From an uncultured Bacteroidaceae bacterium (GTDB taxonomy: Bacteria; Bacteroidota; Bacteroidia; Bacteroidales; Bacteroidaceae), in contig CAKRYD010000003.1 of the NCBI GenBank assembly GCA_934426255.1, positions 1 to 64,000 of the forward strand: a stretch of 64,000 bases of DNA, read 5' to 3'. The position numbers and the translations under genes were made by a program. Position 1 is the first letter of the stretch. Every line of letters begins with the position of its first letter. Shown piece by piece: positions 1 to 9,371 of the stretch. Below the pieces are notes generated by a model, which was not told the DNA's origin, searched no databases, and saw only the letters and a program-made list of their open reading frames with translations.

Positions 1-2828
1 CCGTTGAGACTTTGCTTCGTATCAAGCAAATAGCTTGTCTGATACCATACGTCGCGAAGATAATCTATTCCAAAATGGAATGTTTTGCCTTCATAGCCGA
101 CAAGTATATGGCGCTCGTCTGTTGGTTTCCCAAGTTTTAGATAGCCTACACCGGCTTCATCTAATGTCTTTTTAAACTTACTACGATTCTCATCTGCAAT
201 TTGTACTACAATGCCCGGATTCTCGGCAAACAAGATTTTTACAAGATCTGTATTCTTGAATCCGTCAAGACTGATTTCAAGACCTCCCTCAATATTGGCA
301 AAACACATTTCTAAAAGGCATGTAATAAGTCCGCCGGCAGATATGTCGTGCCCTGCCAATATGAGTTGTTCGCCTACAAGCTCTTGCACAGCATTAAATG
401 CATCACGAAAATATGCTGGGTTCTTTACTGTTGGAACATCACTACCTACTTTATTTAAACTCTGTGAAAAAGCTGAACCGCCTAAGCGCAATTCATCAAA
501 ACTAAAATCAATATGGTAAAGCGTCGTATGTTTTTTATTGACAAGAACAGGCGATACTACATGCTTAATATCGGAAACTTCTGCACCGGCCGAAACAATA
601 ACAGTCCCGGGACTGATAATTTTTTCACCATTCGGATATTGTTGACTTAACGAGAGAGAATCCTTGCCGGTAGGCACGTTAATTTTGAGATCGCAGCAAA
701 AATCACTTAAAGCTTTCACTGCTGTATACAAACGCGCATCTTCTCCTTTTTGAGAGCGGCAAGGCCACATCCAGTTGGCCGAAAGAGAAACGCTGTCCAA
801 CCCATTCTCAAGAGGGGCCCATACTATATTAGTCAAGGCTTCTGCGACAGACAACACACTACCTGCGGCAGGACTAGCCAATCCTGCTTGCGGAGCATGT
901 CCTAAAGCCGTAGCAATTCCTTTCTGCCCACGGTAATCAAGAGCCACTACACCACAATCACTTAATGGCAATTGTAATTCACCTTGACATTGTTGCCTTG
1001 CAACCTTACCTGTAACAGAGCGGTCAACTTTATTGGTCAACCAATCTTTACAAGCGACAGCTTCAAGCTGGAGCACATTGGTCAAGTATTCAGAGATATC
1101 GGCAGGTTCATAAGTAGCATCTTTATAGTGACGCTCCACAGTCTCATCAACCATAACTGTTTTAGGAGAATGGCCAAACATTTGAGCCACGTCAAGATCG
1201 AAAGGCTTTTCTCCGTCTTTCTGAACAAAAGAAAAATGGGCATCACCTGTTGTTTCTCCAACGACATACATCGGTGCACGCTCACGTTCAGCAATTTTTT
1301 GTACATGTTCAAGTTGCTGCTGGTCTATAAGCAGACCCATACGCTCTTGGCTCTCATTGGCTATAATTTCCTTAGCCGACAATGTTTTATCGCCTATAGG
1401 CAGTTTTTCCATGTCAATAGCCCCGCCGCAGTCTTCAACCAACTCGGAAAGGCAATTAACATGACCTGCACTTCCATGGTCATGGATAGAAACTATCGGA
1501 TTAACCTCTTCTTCACAAAGTGCACGAATCAAATTATATGCACGCTTTTGCATCTCAGGATTGGCTCTTTGTATAGCGTTAAGCTCTATGCCGTTTGAAT
1601 AGCGTCCGGTATCAACACTTGACACGCTGCCACCGCCAAGTCCTATCCGATAATTGTCACCTCCTATTACGACAATCTTGTTGCCGGTTTGCGGCTCTTT
1701 TTTCAAGCAATCGCGCTTTGTGCCGTAGCCAACTCCTCCGGCCAGCATAATAACCTTGTCATACCCATATTTCTCACCATTTTCTTGATGTTCGAATGTA
1801 AGAACAGAGCCTGCAATCAACGGTTGTCCGAACTTGTTTCCAAAATCACTTGCTCCATTGGATGCTTTTATCAGTATCTGCTCCGGAGTTTGGTATAACC
1901 ACTTCCTGACCGGCAATATATTCTCCCATTTACGGCCACCATCCAAACGAGGATAGGCAGTCATGTATACCGCAGTTCCTGCAATTGGCCATGACCCGGT
2001 ACCGCCTCCCATTCTATCGCGTATTTCACCACCGGTTCCTGTTGCCGCGCCATTAAAAGGTTCCACCGTCGTAGGGAAATTATGGGTTTCCGCCTTCAAT
2101 GATATGACACTCTCAATGTTTTTTATCACAAAATAATCACTCGTACTTTGATCCTCTGGCGCGAACTGCTCTACTACAGGGCCTTGTGCAAATGCGACGT
2201 TATCTTTATAGGCTGAAATGATTTTATGCGGATGCTCTTTTGTCGTTTTCTTTATCATTGCAAAAAGAGAGGAGGGCATTTCCTTTCCATCTATAATAAA
2301 TACACCGCCAAATATTTTATGCCGGCAATGTTCTGAATTAATCTGAGCAAAGCCAAAGACCTCTGAGTCGGTAAGCTTTCGTCCCAATTGGCCTTCCACC
2401 TTGTGCAAGTACTCTATCTCTTCGGGCGAAAGAGCCAGTCCTTCTTTTTCGTTTTCTTCTTCTATATTTTCAACGATACGTATCGGTTCGGGTTTGCGCG
2501 TTGTCTCAAAGATACTCTGATCAAGTCCATGATAAAGGCGCTGCAGCATAGGATCAAATGCAGCATGCTCGTCTTTTACAGGAAAATATTCTTCAATGCG
2601 GGTTATACCGCTCATATTCATGTTCTGCGTAATTTCCACAGCATTTGTACTCCACGGAGTTACCATTTCCTTACGCGGTCCCACAAAGTAACCTTCTATA
2701 TTTTTCTCACTAAGAACTTCCGCATCTCCAAATAGCCAGCATAAGGCTTTTACGGATTCTTCAGGCAATACTGTCTGAATTTCAACGGCAATGATGCTGC
2801 CTGAAGTAGTTTTGAAGAACTGTATCAT
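1..2828 (-). CDS. purL: Phosphoribosylformylglycinamidine synthase (FGAM synthase), 3' end outside window
   Basis: Catalyses the ATP- and glutamine-dependent conversion of FGAR to FGAM in de novo purine synthesis, in the cytoplasm. About 942 codons are visible; large single-chain PurL proteins run to about 1230-1300, so the C-terminal glutaminase domain must lie beyond position 1. The N-terminal FGAR-AT domain begins MIQFFKTTSG. Family motifs follow: INSEHCRHK (residues 163-171), KAETHNFPT, GTGGEIRDR, GLGGGSVSS and IHDHGSAG, which are the ATP and substrate sites of the AIRS-type domains. The ATG at 2826-2828 lies about 30 bp after a clear -7 box. The long open frame has no internal stop; plus-strand frames across it look like shadows. 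Identity is certain, the end is unseen. Confidence 0.97.
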   Translation of the reverse strand, partial: MIQFFKTTSGSIIAVEIQTVLPEESVKALCWLFGDAEVLSEKNIEGYFVGPRKEMVTPWSTNAVEITQNMNMSGITRIEEYFPVKDEHAAFDPMLQRLYHGLDQSIFETTRKPEPIRIVENIEEENEKEGLALSPEEIEYLHKVEGQLGRKLTDSEVFGFAQINSEHCRHKIFGGVFIIDGKEMPSSLFAMIKKTTKEHPHKIISAYKDNVAFAQGPVVEQFAPEDQSTSDYFVIKNIESVISLKAETHNFPTTVEPFNGAATGTGGEIRDRMGGGTGSWPIAGTAVYMTAYPRLDGGRKWENILPVRKWLYQTPEQILIKASNGASDFGNKFGQPLIAGSVLTFEHQENGEKYGYDKVIMLAGGVGYGTKRDCLKKEPQTGNKIVVIGGDNYRIGLGGGSVSSVDTGRYSNGIELNAIQRANPEMQKRAYNLIRALCEEEVNPIVSIHDHGSAGHVNCLSELVEDCGGAIDMEKLPIGDKTLSAKEIIANESQERMGLLIDQQQLEHVQKIAERERAPMYVVGETTGDAHFSFVQKDGEKPFDLDVAQMFGHSPKTVMVDETVERHYKDATYEPADISEYLTNVLQLEAVACKDWLTNKVDRSVTGKVARQQCQGELQLPLSDCGVVALDYRGQKGIATALGHAPQAGLASPAAGSVLSVAEALTNIVWAPLENGLDSVSLSANWMWPCRSQKGEDARLYTAVKALSDFCCDLKINVPTGKDSLSLSQQYPNGEKIISPGTVIVSAGAEVSDIKHVVSPVLVNKKHTTLYHIDFSFDELRLGGSAFSQSLNKVGSDVPTVKNPAYFRDAFNAVQELVGEQLILAGHDISAGGLITCLLEMCFANIEGGLEISLDGFKNTDLVKILFAENPGIVVQIADENRSKFKKTLDEAGVGYLKLGKPTDERHILVGYEGKTFHFGIDYLRDVWYQTSYLLDTKQSLN

Positions 2829-2857
2829 ATTTATTGTCTGTATTTTTATGGTTGTGT

Positions 2858-2866
2858 GCAAAGTTA
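2858..2866 (-). promoter_or_regulatory. Bacteroidetes -7 promoter box of purL
   Basis: TAACTTTGC on the minus strand matches the Bacteroidetes -7 consensus TAnnTTTG. It lies about 30 bp before the purL ATG, with a TTG roughly 17 bp further upstream as a possible -33 element. Confidence 0.7.
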
Positions 2867-2914
2867 CGTATAAATATTTATTGCAACTCGGATAACATTA
2901 GGAAAAGCTCCGAC

Positions 2915-5464
2915 TCAATCCCCATTTGAAAAAAGCTGGCCATTTACTGCTATACCCTGAGCATCTATCTTTATATGCGTACCTTCTCTGAAATTATTAA
3001 ATAGCACGACCGAAGCCCGCCCGTCCTTTCCGGTAGCCATTGATGGAGACCAAAAAAGTGTGCGCCTACGGTCGGCCGGGGAAGGAGTATCGCGCACACG
3101 ATAATCAGGGCTATAGAAGTCACTAACTTTCGAATAGCCGTGTATCACCGCATTACGCATACCCTTCTTAAATGTATTTGTAAAATCGTTTTCTACTTCA
3201 CTGTAGAACAATAAAGTTACATTATTGGTTGCTCTTGTGCGCACCTTTCCAAACATATTCGGGGCTTGTGGATCATTTGTAATAAACAGCGAGCGGAATT
3301 CACTCATAGCACCTGTATGATTGGGCGGTGGGGAAGGCAAATTATCATAAAACGTGAATACATCACGTCCCCTGTAGGCCAGTTTGCCGGGCTGGTCTTT
3401 TTCATGGGTAAAGTCGGGCATCACCTGCTCTATCCAATCATATATATCCGGTTCGAATCCCACAGAATCGAGATACTGCTGCAATTCTTCTTCGATATCA
3501 AAGTACACACAAGAGCGTGCACGACGTGCAGCATTTTCGCCTCCATAATAAGTCCAGCGTGTGCCAAAAGGCGATGCAAAGCGCGACTCTTTCTTCGCAA
3601 CTTTTACGGGTGGCAAATGCCTGACCTTCGACAATGTATCAACCCATTCAAATGTCACCGGTTTTCGGGCAGCAAGAGCAGACAGTTGCTTAGGAGATGT
3701 GGCATAGCGATATTGCTGCCACTCGTAAGGCTGCGGATGCGGTGAAAAGCTACGATTGAGCAATATATGCGCTTTTAAACGTTTGTCTTTATCGTTCGTA
3801 GCTACAAAACTACCTAACAAATCTCCATAAATTTCTTCATCGGATGAAAAGACGAAGCTCCCGTCTTCTTTTGTTTTCGTATCGGAAAACTTAAAGGAAC
3901 TTATCCCATCATAACGTACAAGGAGCATACTTAGATTAAAACCGGACAACGGCCTTTGCTTCTTGGACATGTCTACCACCCAGCCGTCAAAAATCTGTTT
4001 ATCCTCGGCAGGCTGCTTCAATTTGAAAGCATGAACGCCCGACATTTGCATCCAATCATAGCGACGCCATCCTTGCACCATCAACAAAAGATCCAAATCT
4101 TTTAGCCGTTCCTCATCATTTGAAGCCAAATAATATTCAGGGTGCTCAATGTAACCTTTAAGATCAGAGCAGAGCAGCATGTCTGTTCGCAAATCGGCAC
4201 CATTTCCGGCTATATTCCCTGCATAATCTTGCACTGATAGGGAGAAGTCGCCTTCAAGAGGCTTTCCGCTTTGATCTTTCAAATAAAACTCCAATGCTAT
4301 GGGGCTAAACGGCTGAAAACTTGTACCTGATTGACGCGTCTCCAGCATAAGTGGTGCCTTTTGAGGTGCACACCATGAAAGGCGCTCACTTACTATTTGT
4401 CCTTCTGGTGTGAACAAGGTGGTCTGGAGTATGCCATCGCGCAATTGTCTTCGAGGTATTTTCCTTATTATCTGATTCCTGTCTGTATTGACCGTATCAA
4501 AATAACAGGCCATTCCTCTACATGTAATACTAAGTCCCAGCTTCCTATTTTTCATACCGTTGTTTGGACTTATGGAAACAGTCATATCTCCACTGCCCTC
4601 CGACTGTATTTGCATCGCACATCCTGCTTCAACCTGCTTTGGCAATGGGAAGTGCTGCATTTCGCCCTTTTCTCCAACAAGAGCGGCATAACCTCCCTGC
4701 CAATTCTCCGGCAGTTCAATAAGTCCCATCCCTTCATGACGCGGCTTGGCTTTACCGATTTGCTTGTTGTCATTTCCATAGATAGCAAGTTCTTCTCCAA
4801 GAGGCAGTCCTCGGTTGTCAGTCAGTTTGAAAGCCACACGACAAGGCAAGTCCTTTACAATATTTCCACCTTCAGGATAAAAAGTCAGAATGTGTCCCTT
4901 CTGTTGCTGTGCTGCCGGTGTTATCAATGGAGCAACTTGCTGCGATCTGCGCAATCTATTTTTGAGAAGTGGAGCCGATAGATCAAGGTCAAGAGGAGCA
5001 AAGTTGACCGTGTCCTTAGGAGGATTGAATATGGGAATCACACGGCTGTAAGCATAGGCTGCATCCCAATTGGTCATGGCTCTTGTATAGGCTCTTATTT
5101 CGTAAAACCCCGTACGCAGAAGATCACTGAGGTCAAACTCTCCATAAGTGCGGCCATTGTAGATGGGCAATATCTTTCGCTCCCACACTGTGCCGTCAGG
5201 CATCAGCAACTCAACATACAAAATCTTGCTTAAATCGGTCGGAAGCAGCCTTCCTGCAGTCAAGACGTAAGCTTTAAACCATATTTTCTCACCGGGAAAA
5301 TAGCCGTTATTGTCGAGATGCAGATATACCTTTTCTTGCGTAAACATATTGTCGTAGGCCGAAATGTTCGTAAAGAATTTTTTCAAACGAACCATCGCAC
5401 TGTCTTCAGCCTTTAATAAAGGCGTAAACCCGAAGAGGAAAATAAGTAACAGCAGTTTTTTCAT
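2915..5464 (-). CDS. Exported MG2-domain protein (alpha-2-macroglobulin-like)
   Basis: An exported protein of 849 residues of unknown function. The MKKLLLLIFLFGF start (ATG 5462-5464) gives a Sec signal peptide cleaved near LKA-ED; an in-frame ATG seven codons upstream would spoil it and is closer to the -7 box. Residues 45-68 carry the segment KVYLHLDN...GYFPGEKIWFKAY, typical of the MG2 domains that open many large Bacteroidetes exported proteins. A later segment (SPIALEFYLKDQSGKPLEGDFSLSV) looks like a second MG/Ig-like fold. I see no thioester motif and no TonB plug. It has its own promoter and is followed by purL in the same direction. Family-level call only; the role in the periplasm or outer membrane is not known. 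Confidence 0.8.
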   Translation of the reverse strand: MKKLLLLIFLFGFTPLLKAEDSAMVRLKKFFTNISAYDNMFTQEKVYLHLDNNGYFPGEKIWFKAYVLTAGRLLPTDLSKILYVELLMPDGTVWERKILPIYNGRTYGEFDLSDLLRTGFYEIRAYTRAMTNWDAAYAYSRVIPIFNPPKDTVNFAPLDLDLSAPLLKNRLRRSQQVAPLITPAAQQQKGHILTFYPEGGNIVKDLPCRVAFKLTDNRGLPLGEELAIYGNDNKQIGKAKPRHEGMGLIELPENWQGGYAALVGEKGEMQHFPLPKQVEAGCAMQIQSEGSGDMTVSISPNNGMKNRKLGLSITCRGMACYFDTVNTDRNQIIRKIPRRQLRDGILQTTLFTPEGQIVSERLSWCAPQKAPLMLETRQSGTSFQPFSPIALEFYLKDQSGKPLEGDFSLSVQDYAGNIAGNGADLRTDMLLCSDLKGYIEHPEYYLASNDEERLKDLDLLLMVQGWRRYDWMQMSGVHAFKLKQPAEDKQIFDGWVVDMSKKQRPLSGFNLSMLLVRYDGISSFKFSDTKTKEDGSFVFSSDEEIYGDLLGSFVATNDKDKRLKAHILLNRSFSPHPQPYEWQQYRYATSPKQLSALAARKPVTFEWVDTLSKVRHLPPVKVAKKESRFASPFGTRWTYYGGENAARRARSCVYFDIEEELQQYLDSVGFEPDIYDWIEQVMPDFTHEKDQPGKLAYRGRDVFTFYDNLPSPPPNHTGAMSEFRSLFITNDPQAPNMFGKVRTRATNNVTLLFYSEVENDFTNTFKKGMRNAVIHGYSKVSDFYSPDYRVRDTPSPADRRRTLFWSPSMATGKDGRASVVLFNNFREGTHIKIDAQGIAVNGQLFSNGD

Positions 5465-5501
5465 GGCAATTCTCTTTATAGGCAATCATGCCTGAGTTGA
5501 A

Positions 5502-5509
5502 CAAAGTTA
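5502..5509 (-). promoter_or_regulatory. -7 promoter box of the MG2-domain gene
   Basis: TAACTTTG on the minus strand, about 38 bp upstream of the chosen ATG at 5464. Confidence 0.65.
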
Positions 5510-5598
5510 TCGCTTTTACTTGAAAAGCATTGACCGTATATGAAGTTTCTCGAAAGAATAGTTCGCAGCATTGCATCCGCCTAAAGGCCTCACACCTC

Positions 5599-6456
5599 TT
5601 AGGCTTCCATATCCATATGGATTGACCTTACATTTTCATTTAGGAACAAACGGGCTGTATGGTCAAAGTTGAGACTTTCTTCTGTTGTATAATAGTGGCA
5701 TGCACCACCTTTGGAGCACTTCGCATTCATCTCGGGATGCCGTTCCAGATAGTTCCGCAAGCTTTGCGCCACATATGCTCCCTGGCTGATTATCCTAATG
5801 GAAGAAGGCACATATTTACGTATTTTGGGAAGCAAAAAGGGGAAATGCGTACAACCGAGGATTATCAAGTCTATCTGAGCGTCTTTTGACAATAGTTCAT
5901 CCACTTTGTCTTTTACGAAATAGTCGGCTCCCGGCTTATCAAACTCAAAATTCTCTACCAATGGAACCCACATCGGGCACGCCAGACCTGTTACTTTCAC
6001 CTTAGGATAAAGCTTTTGCAATTCAAGCTCGTACGAACGAGACGACACGGTTCCCGGCGTTGCCAACAAACCGATATGACGGGTAGTTGTCAATTCGCCT
6101 ACGATTTCGGCCGTGGGCCGTATGACGCCCAAGACACGTCTTTGCGAATCCAAAAGGGGCAAGTCGTTTTGTTGGATTGTGCGCAGTGCTTTGGCTGATG
6201 CCGTATTGCAAGCCAAAATAACAAGATGGCAACCCTTTTCAAAAAGCGCCGTCACGCCTTGTAAAGTATAGCGATAGACAACATCAAACGACCGTGTGCC
6301 ATATGGTGCACGGGCATTGTCGCCCAAGAACATGTAATCATATTGCGGAAGCAAGCTCCTGATTTCCTGCAACACTGTAAGTCCCCCAAAACCGGAATCA
6401 AAAACTCCTATCGGCCCGGGAGCACTTGGAAGCAGTCTTGGCTTTTCCACTTTCAT
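5599..6456 (-). CDS. murI: Glutamate racemase
   Basis: Interconverts L- and D-glutamate, supplying D-Glu for peptidoglycan. The 285-residue length is normal for the family. Both catalytic cysteines are in their motifs: LACNTASAKA in the N-terminal half and ILGCTHFPFL in the C-terminal half. The N-terminal GVFDSGFGGLTV loop (about residues 17-28) holds the catalytic Asp and Ser. The ATG lies 10 bp after the stop of the OmpH-family gene, so both are probably cotranscribed from the promoter at 7126-7133. The ompH-murI arrangement is common in Bacteroidetes and puts both genes in envelope assembly. A following gap of about 110 bp contains the promoter of the next gene. Confidence 0.97.
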   Translation of the reverse strand: MKVEKPRLLPSAPGPIGVFDSGFGGLTVLQEIRSLLPQYDYMFLGDNARAPYGTRSFDVVYRYTLQGVTALFEKGCHLVILACNTASAKALRTIQQNDLPLLDSQRRVLGVIRPTAEIVGELTTTRHIGLLATPGTVSSRSYELELQKLYPKVKVTGLACPMWVPLVENFEFDKPGADYFVKDKVDELLSKDAQIDLIILGCTHFPFLLPKIRKYVPSSIRIISQGAYVAQSLRNYLERHPEMNAKCSKGGACHYYTTEESLNFDHTARLFLNENVRSIHMDMEA

Positions 6457-6466
6457 TGCCCAGAAG

Positions 6467-7105
6467 CTATTTTACCGGCTCTGCCGGCTGCTGCTCGGGA
6501 GCAGGTGCGGCATTTTCTTCTTTCGGTGTGGCAGAAGCTCCGCCTTCCGCGGTCTTGTTCTCCTCATTGACAGGCAATACTTGACCGTTGATTCTTGCTA
6601 AGACAATTTCGGTCAAATCCTTGCCGGCCTGCAAGTGAATAAAGGGGAAATCGCGATTATCCGTATTGATTATGAAGATAAAGCCATTCTCACGACCTAT
6701 CTGTCCCAAAAGACTGTCGAGCTTTTCGACGATTGGCTTTATCATCTCTTGTTCAGCGTTTCCCAGCTGGCGTTCAGCATCTTTGCGAAACGATATTCCC
6801 TGTTCCATAGCGACCTGAAGTTCCCTTTGTCGCTTTAATAATATCTCTTGGGGAAAGGATTTTTGCCCTGCAAGGAAGTCGGCAAACATTCTTTGGAACT
6901 TTTCTTCGTTATATTTGGCTTCATTGTCGTATTTCTCTTTCAATGCACGCAATGAAGCTTGCGCTTTGGCATATTCGGGCATGTTCTGTAACGCCTTTTG
7001 GTAACTCAAGAAACCAAACTGGTATTGCGCTGTTCCTTCAACGGGAAATGCCAACCATACGGCTACAGCCAGACAGGATGACAGAATCAAATTAAATACT
7101 TTCAT
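6467..7105 (-). CDS. OmpH/Skp-family periplasmic chaperone
   Basis: Likely holds unfolded outer-membrane proteins in the periplasm on their way to the BAM complex. The start at ATG 7103-7105 (MKVFNLILSS) gives a signal peptide cleaved near residue 26 (GTA-QYQF); the longer in-frame start at 7183 lies upstream of the -7 box at 7126-7133 and is rejected. The mature part opens with FGFLSYQKALQNMPEY, continues as a long charged helical region (about residues 45-125) typical of Skp arms, and ends in an Ala/Pro/Glu-rich tail (APAPEQQPAEPVK) that looks disordered. Total 212 residues. It is the first gene of a pair with murI. Family assignment rests on overall pattern. Confidence 0.88.
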   Translation of the reverse strand: MKVFNLILSSCLAVAVWLAFPVEGTAQYQFGFLSYQKALQNMPEYAKAQASLRALKEKYDNEAKYNEEKFQRMFADFLAGQKSFPQEILLKRQRELQVAMEQGISFRKDAERQLGNAEQEMIKPIVEKLDSLLGQIGRENGFIFIINTDNRDFPFIHLQAGKDLTEIVLARINGQVLPVNEENKTAEGGASATPKEENAAPAPEQQPAEPVK

Positions 7106-7125
7106 ATCCACGAATGTTTGTCCTG

Positions 7126-7133
7126 CAAATGTA
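7126..7133 (-). promoter_or_regulatory. -7 promoter box of ompH-murI
   Basis: TACATTTG on the minus strand, about 20 bp before the ATG at 7105, with TTTG 20 bp further upstream as a -33 element. This spacing fits the Bacteroidetes sigma-ABfr consensus and decides the start of the ompH-like gene. Confidence 0.75.
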
Positions 7134-7240
7134 ATTCTATTTTTCCACATATCCAAATTCTTACCGCCGAAAGGGCATTTCACCGGTATGCATTCTCAGG
7201 TCTTTGTGTTACGATGATTTTGCTCCCTTTGATTTTTTAT

Positions 7241-8272
7241 TTACTCCGTTCCTTTTCCTATTAGTTCCCTTCGCTGCTTTGCCAAGGTGGAATGTTTTGC
7301 GCCGAAAGCGTTAACAAAGTTAACAACAGCCTCGGCTATTTCGTCTTGACCGGTACGGCTCAAAGAAGGAAAACCGTGGTCTTGTCCCTCAACGGGCTTC
7401 GTTTGAAAGTAAATCTGATTTTTTCGCAGGTGCTTCTCTAACTTTTGTGCCTGTGAATATGGCACTACCTTATCTTTGGTTCCGTGCAGTATCAGTGTGG
7501 GAACAGCACTGTCGGCATACTTCAATGGAGAATAAAGCTTGCAGGCTTTGGAGTGGCTCAAAGGATGTTTACCTTCTTGATGAGAAAAGGACCAAAGCAA
7601 AGCTTTGCGCATTTTTATTGCTTTAGAGGGGAAAAACAGCTTGGCCACCCACAAAGCAGGACCGGCCAATCTCGGATATAGCAGTCCGGACAAGCGTGTA
7701 GGACCATAGATGTCGACACAACAGTTTACTGCGGATGAATATGAAGATAAGTCGCTACTGCCGGGAGCCAACAGGTCAGGAGCATAAGCCACCATCATAG
7801 CCAAATGCCCGCCGGCCGAACATCCGCCTACAGATATGCCGGAAACATCGAAATGGTATTTGGCAGCTTCTTTACGCACCCATCGTATGGCATCCTTGCA
7901 ATCGGCCAAAGGCCCCGGATAAGCAACATCGTTGTTATAATTCACCAGCCTGTAGTCTATGCTCACCACACTATAGCCGTTTTCAAGAAGCTTGTCAAGA
8001 ATGGTCTTGCGAAAGCCGGTGCGGATGGTGTGACGGTTCAGTTCCATCCAGGAACCGCCATGAATAAACACAAACACCGGAGTGGGCGCAGACGACAAAC
8101 TGTCGGGGCGAAACAAATCGGCACACAGCTTCCCCGTTGGTGTATTCTTAAACACGAGGCCTTCTATCAGTTGTGCACGCCCGGGCAGCTGCAACTTCTT
8201 TGCAAAGCTTACTGCTGGCTGCAGGAACAGTAGCAACAAGGCTACCATCCAACTCGAAAGGTTCTTTTTCAT
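7241..8272 (-). CDS. Exported alpha/beta-hydrolase (carboxylesterase/acetylxylan-esterase-like)
   Basis: A 343-residue esterase with a Sec signal peptide (cleavage near SFA-KK, residue 25). The oxyanion-hole motif HGGSW follows a strand VFVFIH; the nucleophile elbow is GGCSAGGHLA with serine in G-x-S-x-G; HGTKDKVVPY supplies the acid Asp and GQDHGF the catalytic His. This order is that of the BD-FAE/esterase-lipase family (PF20434-like), members of which deacylate polysaccharides or small esters. The substrate is not evident from the neighbours. It lies 36 bp downstream of a GNAT gene in the same direction, so it is probably the last gene of the ruvB-ybeY-GNAT run. The 135 bp after it hold only the ompH-murI promoter. 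Confidence 0.88.
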   Translation of the reverse strand: MKKNLSSWMVALLLLFLQPAVSFAKKLQLPGRAQLIEGLVFKNTPTGKLCADLFRPDSLSSAPTPVFVFIHGGSWMELNRHTIRTGFRKTILDKLLENGYSVVSIDYRLVNYNNDVAYPGPLADCKDAIRWVRKEAAKYHFDVSGISVGGCSAGGHLAMMVAYAPDLLAPGSSDLSSYSSAVNCCVDIYGPTRLSGLLYPRLAGPALWVAKLFFPSKAIKMRKALLWSFSHQEGKHPLSHSKACKLYSPLKYADSAVPTLILHGTKDKVVPYSQAQKLEKHLRKNQIYFQTKPVEGQDHGFPSLSRTGQDEIAEAVVNFVNAFGAKHSTLAKQRRELIGKGTE

Positions 8273-8308
8273 ATCAGACGATTTTTAAATTTCTTGTCAC
8301 ACCTTGCC

Positions 8309-8905
8309 TTACGCTTCATCAAGAACCTGCTTCACCTTTTGTGGAGGCAGGTCATTGAAACATACCAGTTCGGGTGCAGGAACAGGGCACGTGCCCAAAC
8401 GTTTTTCCATCCAAACCACATCATGCCACCTACCAAACTTATAACCGGAGTGCGGCCACTCCGCCAGAAGGCTAAAGCCCATGGACTGATGAAAACGTTC
8501 GCTGACAGGGTTGGGATGCGTTATGCAGGCATAGGCGGTCTGCACGTTCTGCTGTCGCAGCAAGTTCAAGAGAGCTCCGTACAATCGGTGCCCGATGCCC
8601 CACCCACAGGATTCTGTTTCAAGATATATGCTCAGCTCTACCGTCCACTTGTATGACTCGCGAGGCGAAACGGCATGAGCATAAGTATAGCCTTTTACCT
8701 CGTCGCCTTGGGTACAGACGAGATACGGATAGCGGCAAAGCACTTCGTGCATGTCATGCGTCATCTTCTCAACCGTTGGTGTCGCATAATCGAACGTAAA
8801 GGCTGTATGTTTCACGTATTTATCATATATCGCCTGCACTTGTGGCATGTCACGCTCCTCAACCTGACGAATCACAAACGGCATATGACTTGTCGCATTC
8901 TTCAT
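8309..8905 (-). CDS. GNAT N-acetyltransferase, phosphinothricin-acetyltransferase-like
   Basis: Predicted acetyl-CoA-dependent N-acetyltransferase of about 198 residues. The acetyl-CoA binding segment is CGWGIGHRLYGALL, a version of the (Q/R)xxGxG/A motif; it is preceded by the strand VELSIYLE and followed by AYACITHPNPVSERFHQSMGF, which resembles the PAT/YncA subfamily (amino-acid or phosphinothricin-like substrates). The frame extends to a TTG at 8920, but the ATG at 8903-8905 is preferred; MPFVIR eight codons later is a third option. The gene follows ybeY after 16 bp and is probably cotranscribed. The true substrate cannot be told from sequence. Confidence 0.85.
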   Translation of the reverse strand: MKNATSHMPFVIRQVEERDMPQVQAIYDKYVKHTAFTFDYATPTVEKMTHDMHEVLCRYPYLVCTQGDEVKGYTYAHAVSPRESYKWTVELSIYLETESCGWGIGHRLYGALLNLLRQQNVQTAYACITHPNPVSERFHQSMGFSLLAEWPHSGYKFGRWHDVVWMEKRLGTCPVPAPELVCFNDLPPQKVKQVLDEA

Positions 8906-8921
8906 CAGTCCGTTGTGCAAC

Positions 8922-9341
8922 TTATTGTTCCTTGAGCAAGGACAAGGCCTTGTTTTCTGCGGCTTCCATCACCTCGCGCTCTCCGGGACCTTTATCATTA
9001 ATGCCGCAAAGATGCAGAATGCCATGCACGATTACCCTATGCAGCTCCTGCTCATAATCTGTATGAAACTGCTCACTATTGCTGCGCACTGTATCCAGAC
9101 TGATAAAGATGTCTCCCGATATGGTATCACCCTCGTCGTAATCAAACGTAATCACGTCGGTATAATAATCATGCTGCAAAAACTGCTTGTTGACTTCAAG
9201 GATTTTCTTATCGTCACAGAATATATAGGCCACATCGCCAATCTTCCGGCCATACGATGCTGCCACCTGGCGCAGCCATTTAGTTGTTTCGCGACGGTGC
9301 AGGCCGGGCATCTTGACATTTTCTGCCTGATAACTAATCAT
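8922..9341 (-). CDS. ybeY: Endoribonuclease YbeY / rRNA maturation factor
   Basis: Cytoplasmic metalloprotein involved in 16S rRNA 3' maturation and ribosome quality control. The 139 residues include the core HGILHLCGI. The family signature is H-G-x-L-H-L-x-G-Y-D-H, but here the third metal ligand His is replaced (sequence GINDKGPGE). As far as I know this replacement is usual in Bacteroidetes orthologues, so it need not mean inactivity. The N-terminal part (VAYIFCDDKKILEVNKQFL...DYYTDVITFDY) is characteristic. It lies 30 bp downstream of ruvB and 16 bp before the GNAT gene. Confidence 0.93.
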   Translation of the reverse strand: MISYQAENVKMPGLHRRETTKWLRQVAASYGRKIGDVAYIFCDDKKILEVNKQFLQHDYYTDVITFDYDEGDTISGDIFISLDTVRSNSEQFHTDYEQELHRVIVHGILHLCGINDKGPGEREVMEAAENKALSLLKEQ

Positions 9342-9371
9342 GATATTTTGATTTTATATATTGCGTAAGCT

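Noticed and set aside
984..1598. Plus-strand 204-codon frame over purL
   Set aside because: It lies entirely antisense to the PurL frame, which has full motif conservation; no promoter or family support.
3451..3462. tRNA T-loop-like string GGTTCGAATCCC
   Set aside because: It falls inside the MG2-domain coding region with no cloverleaf around it.
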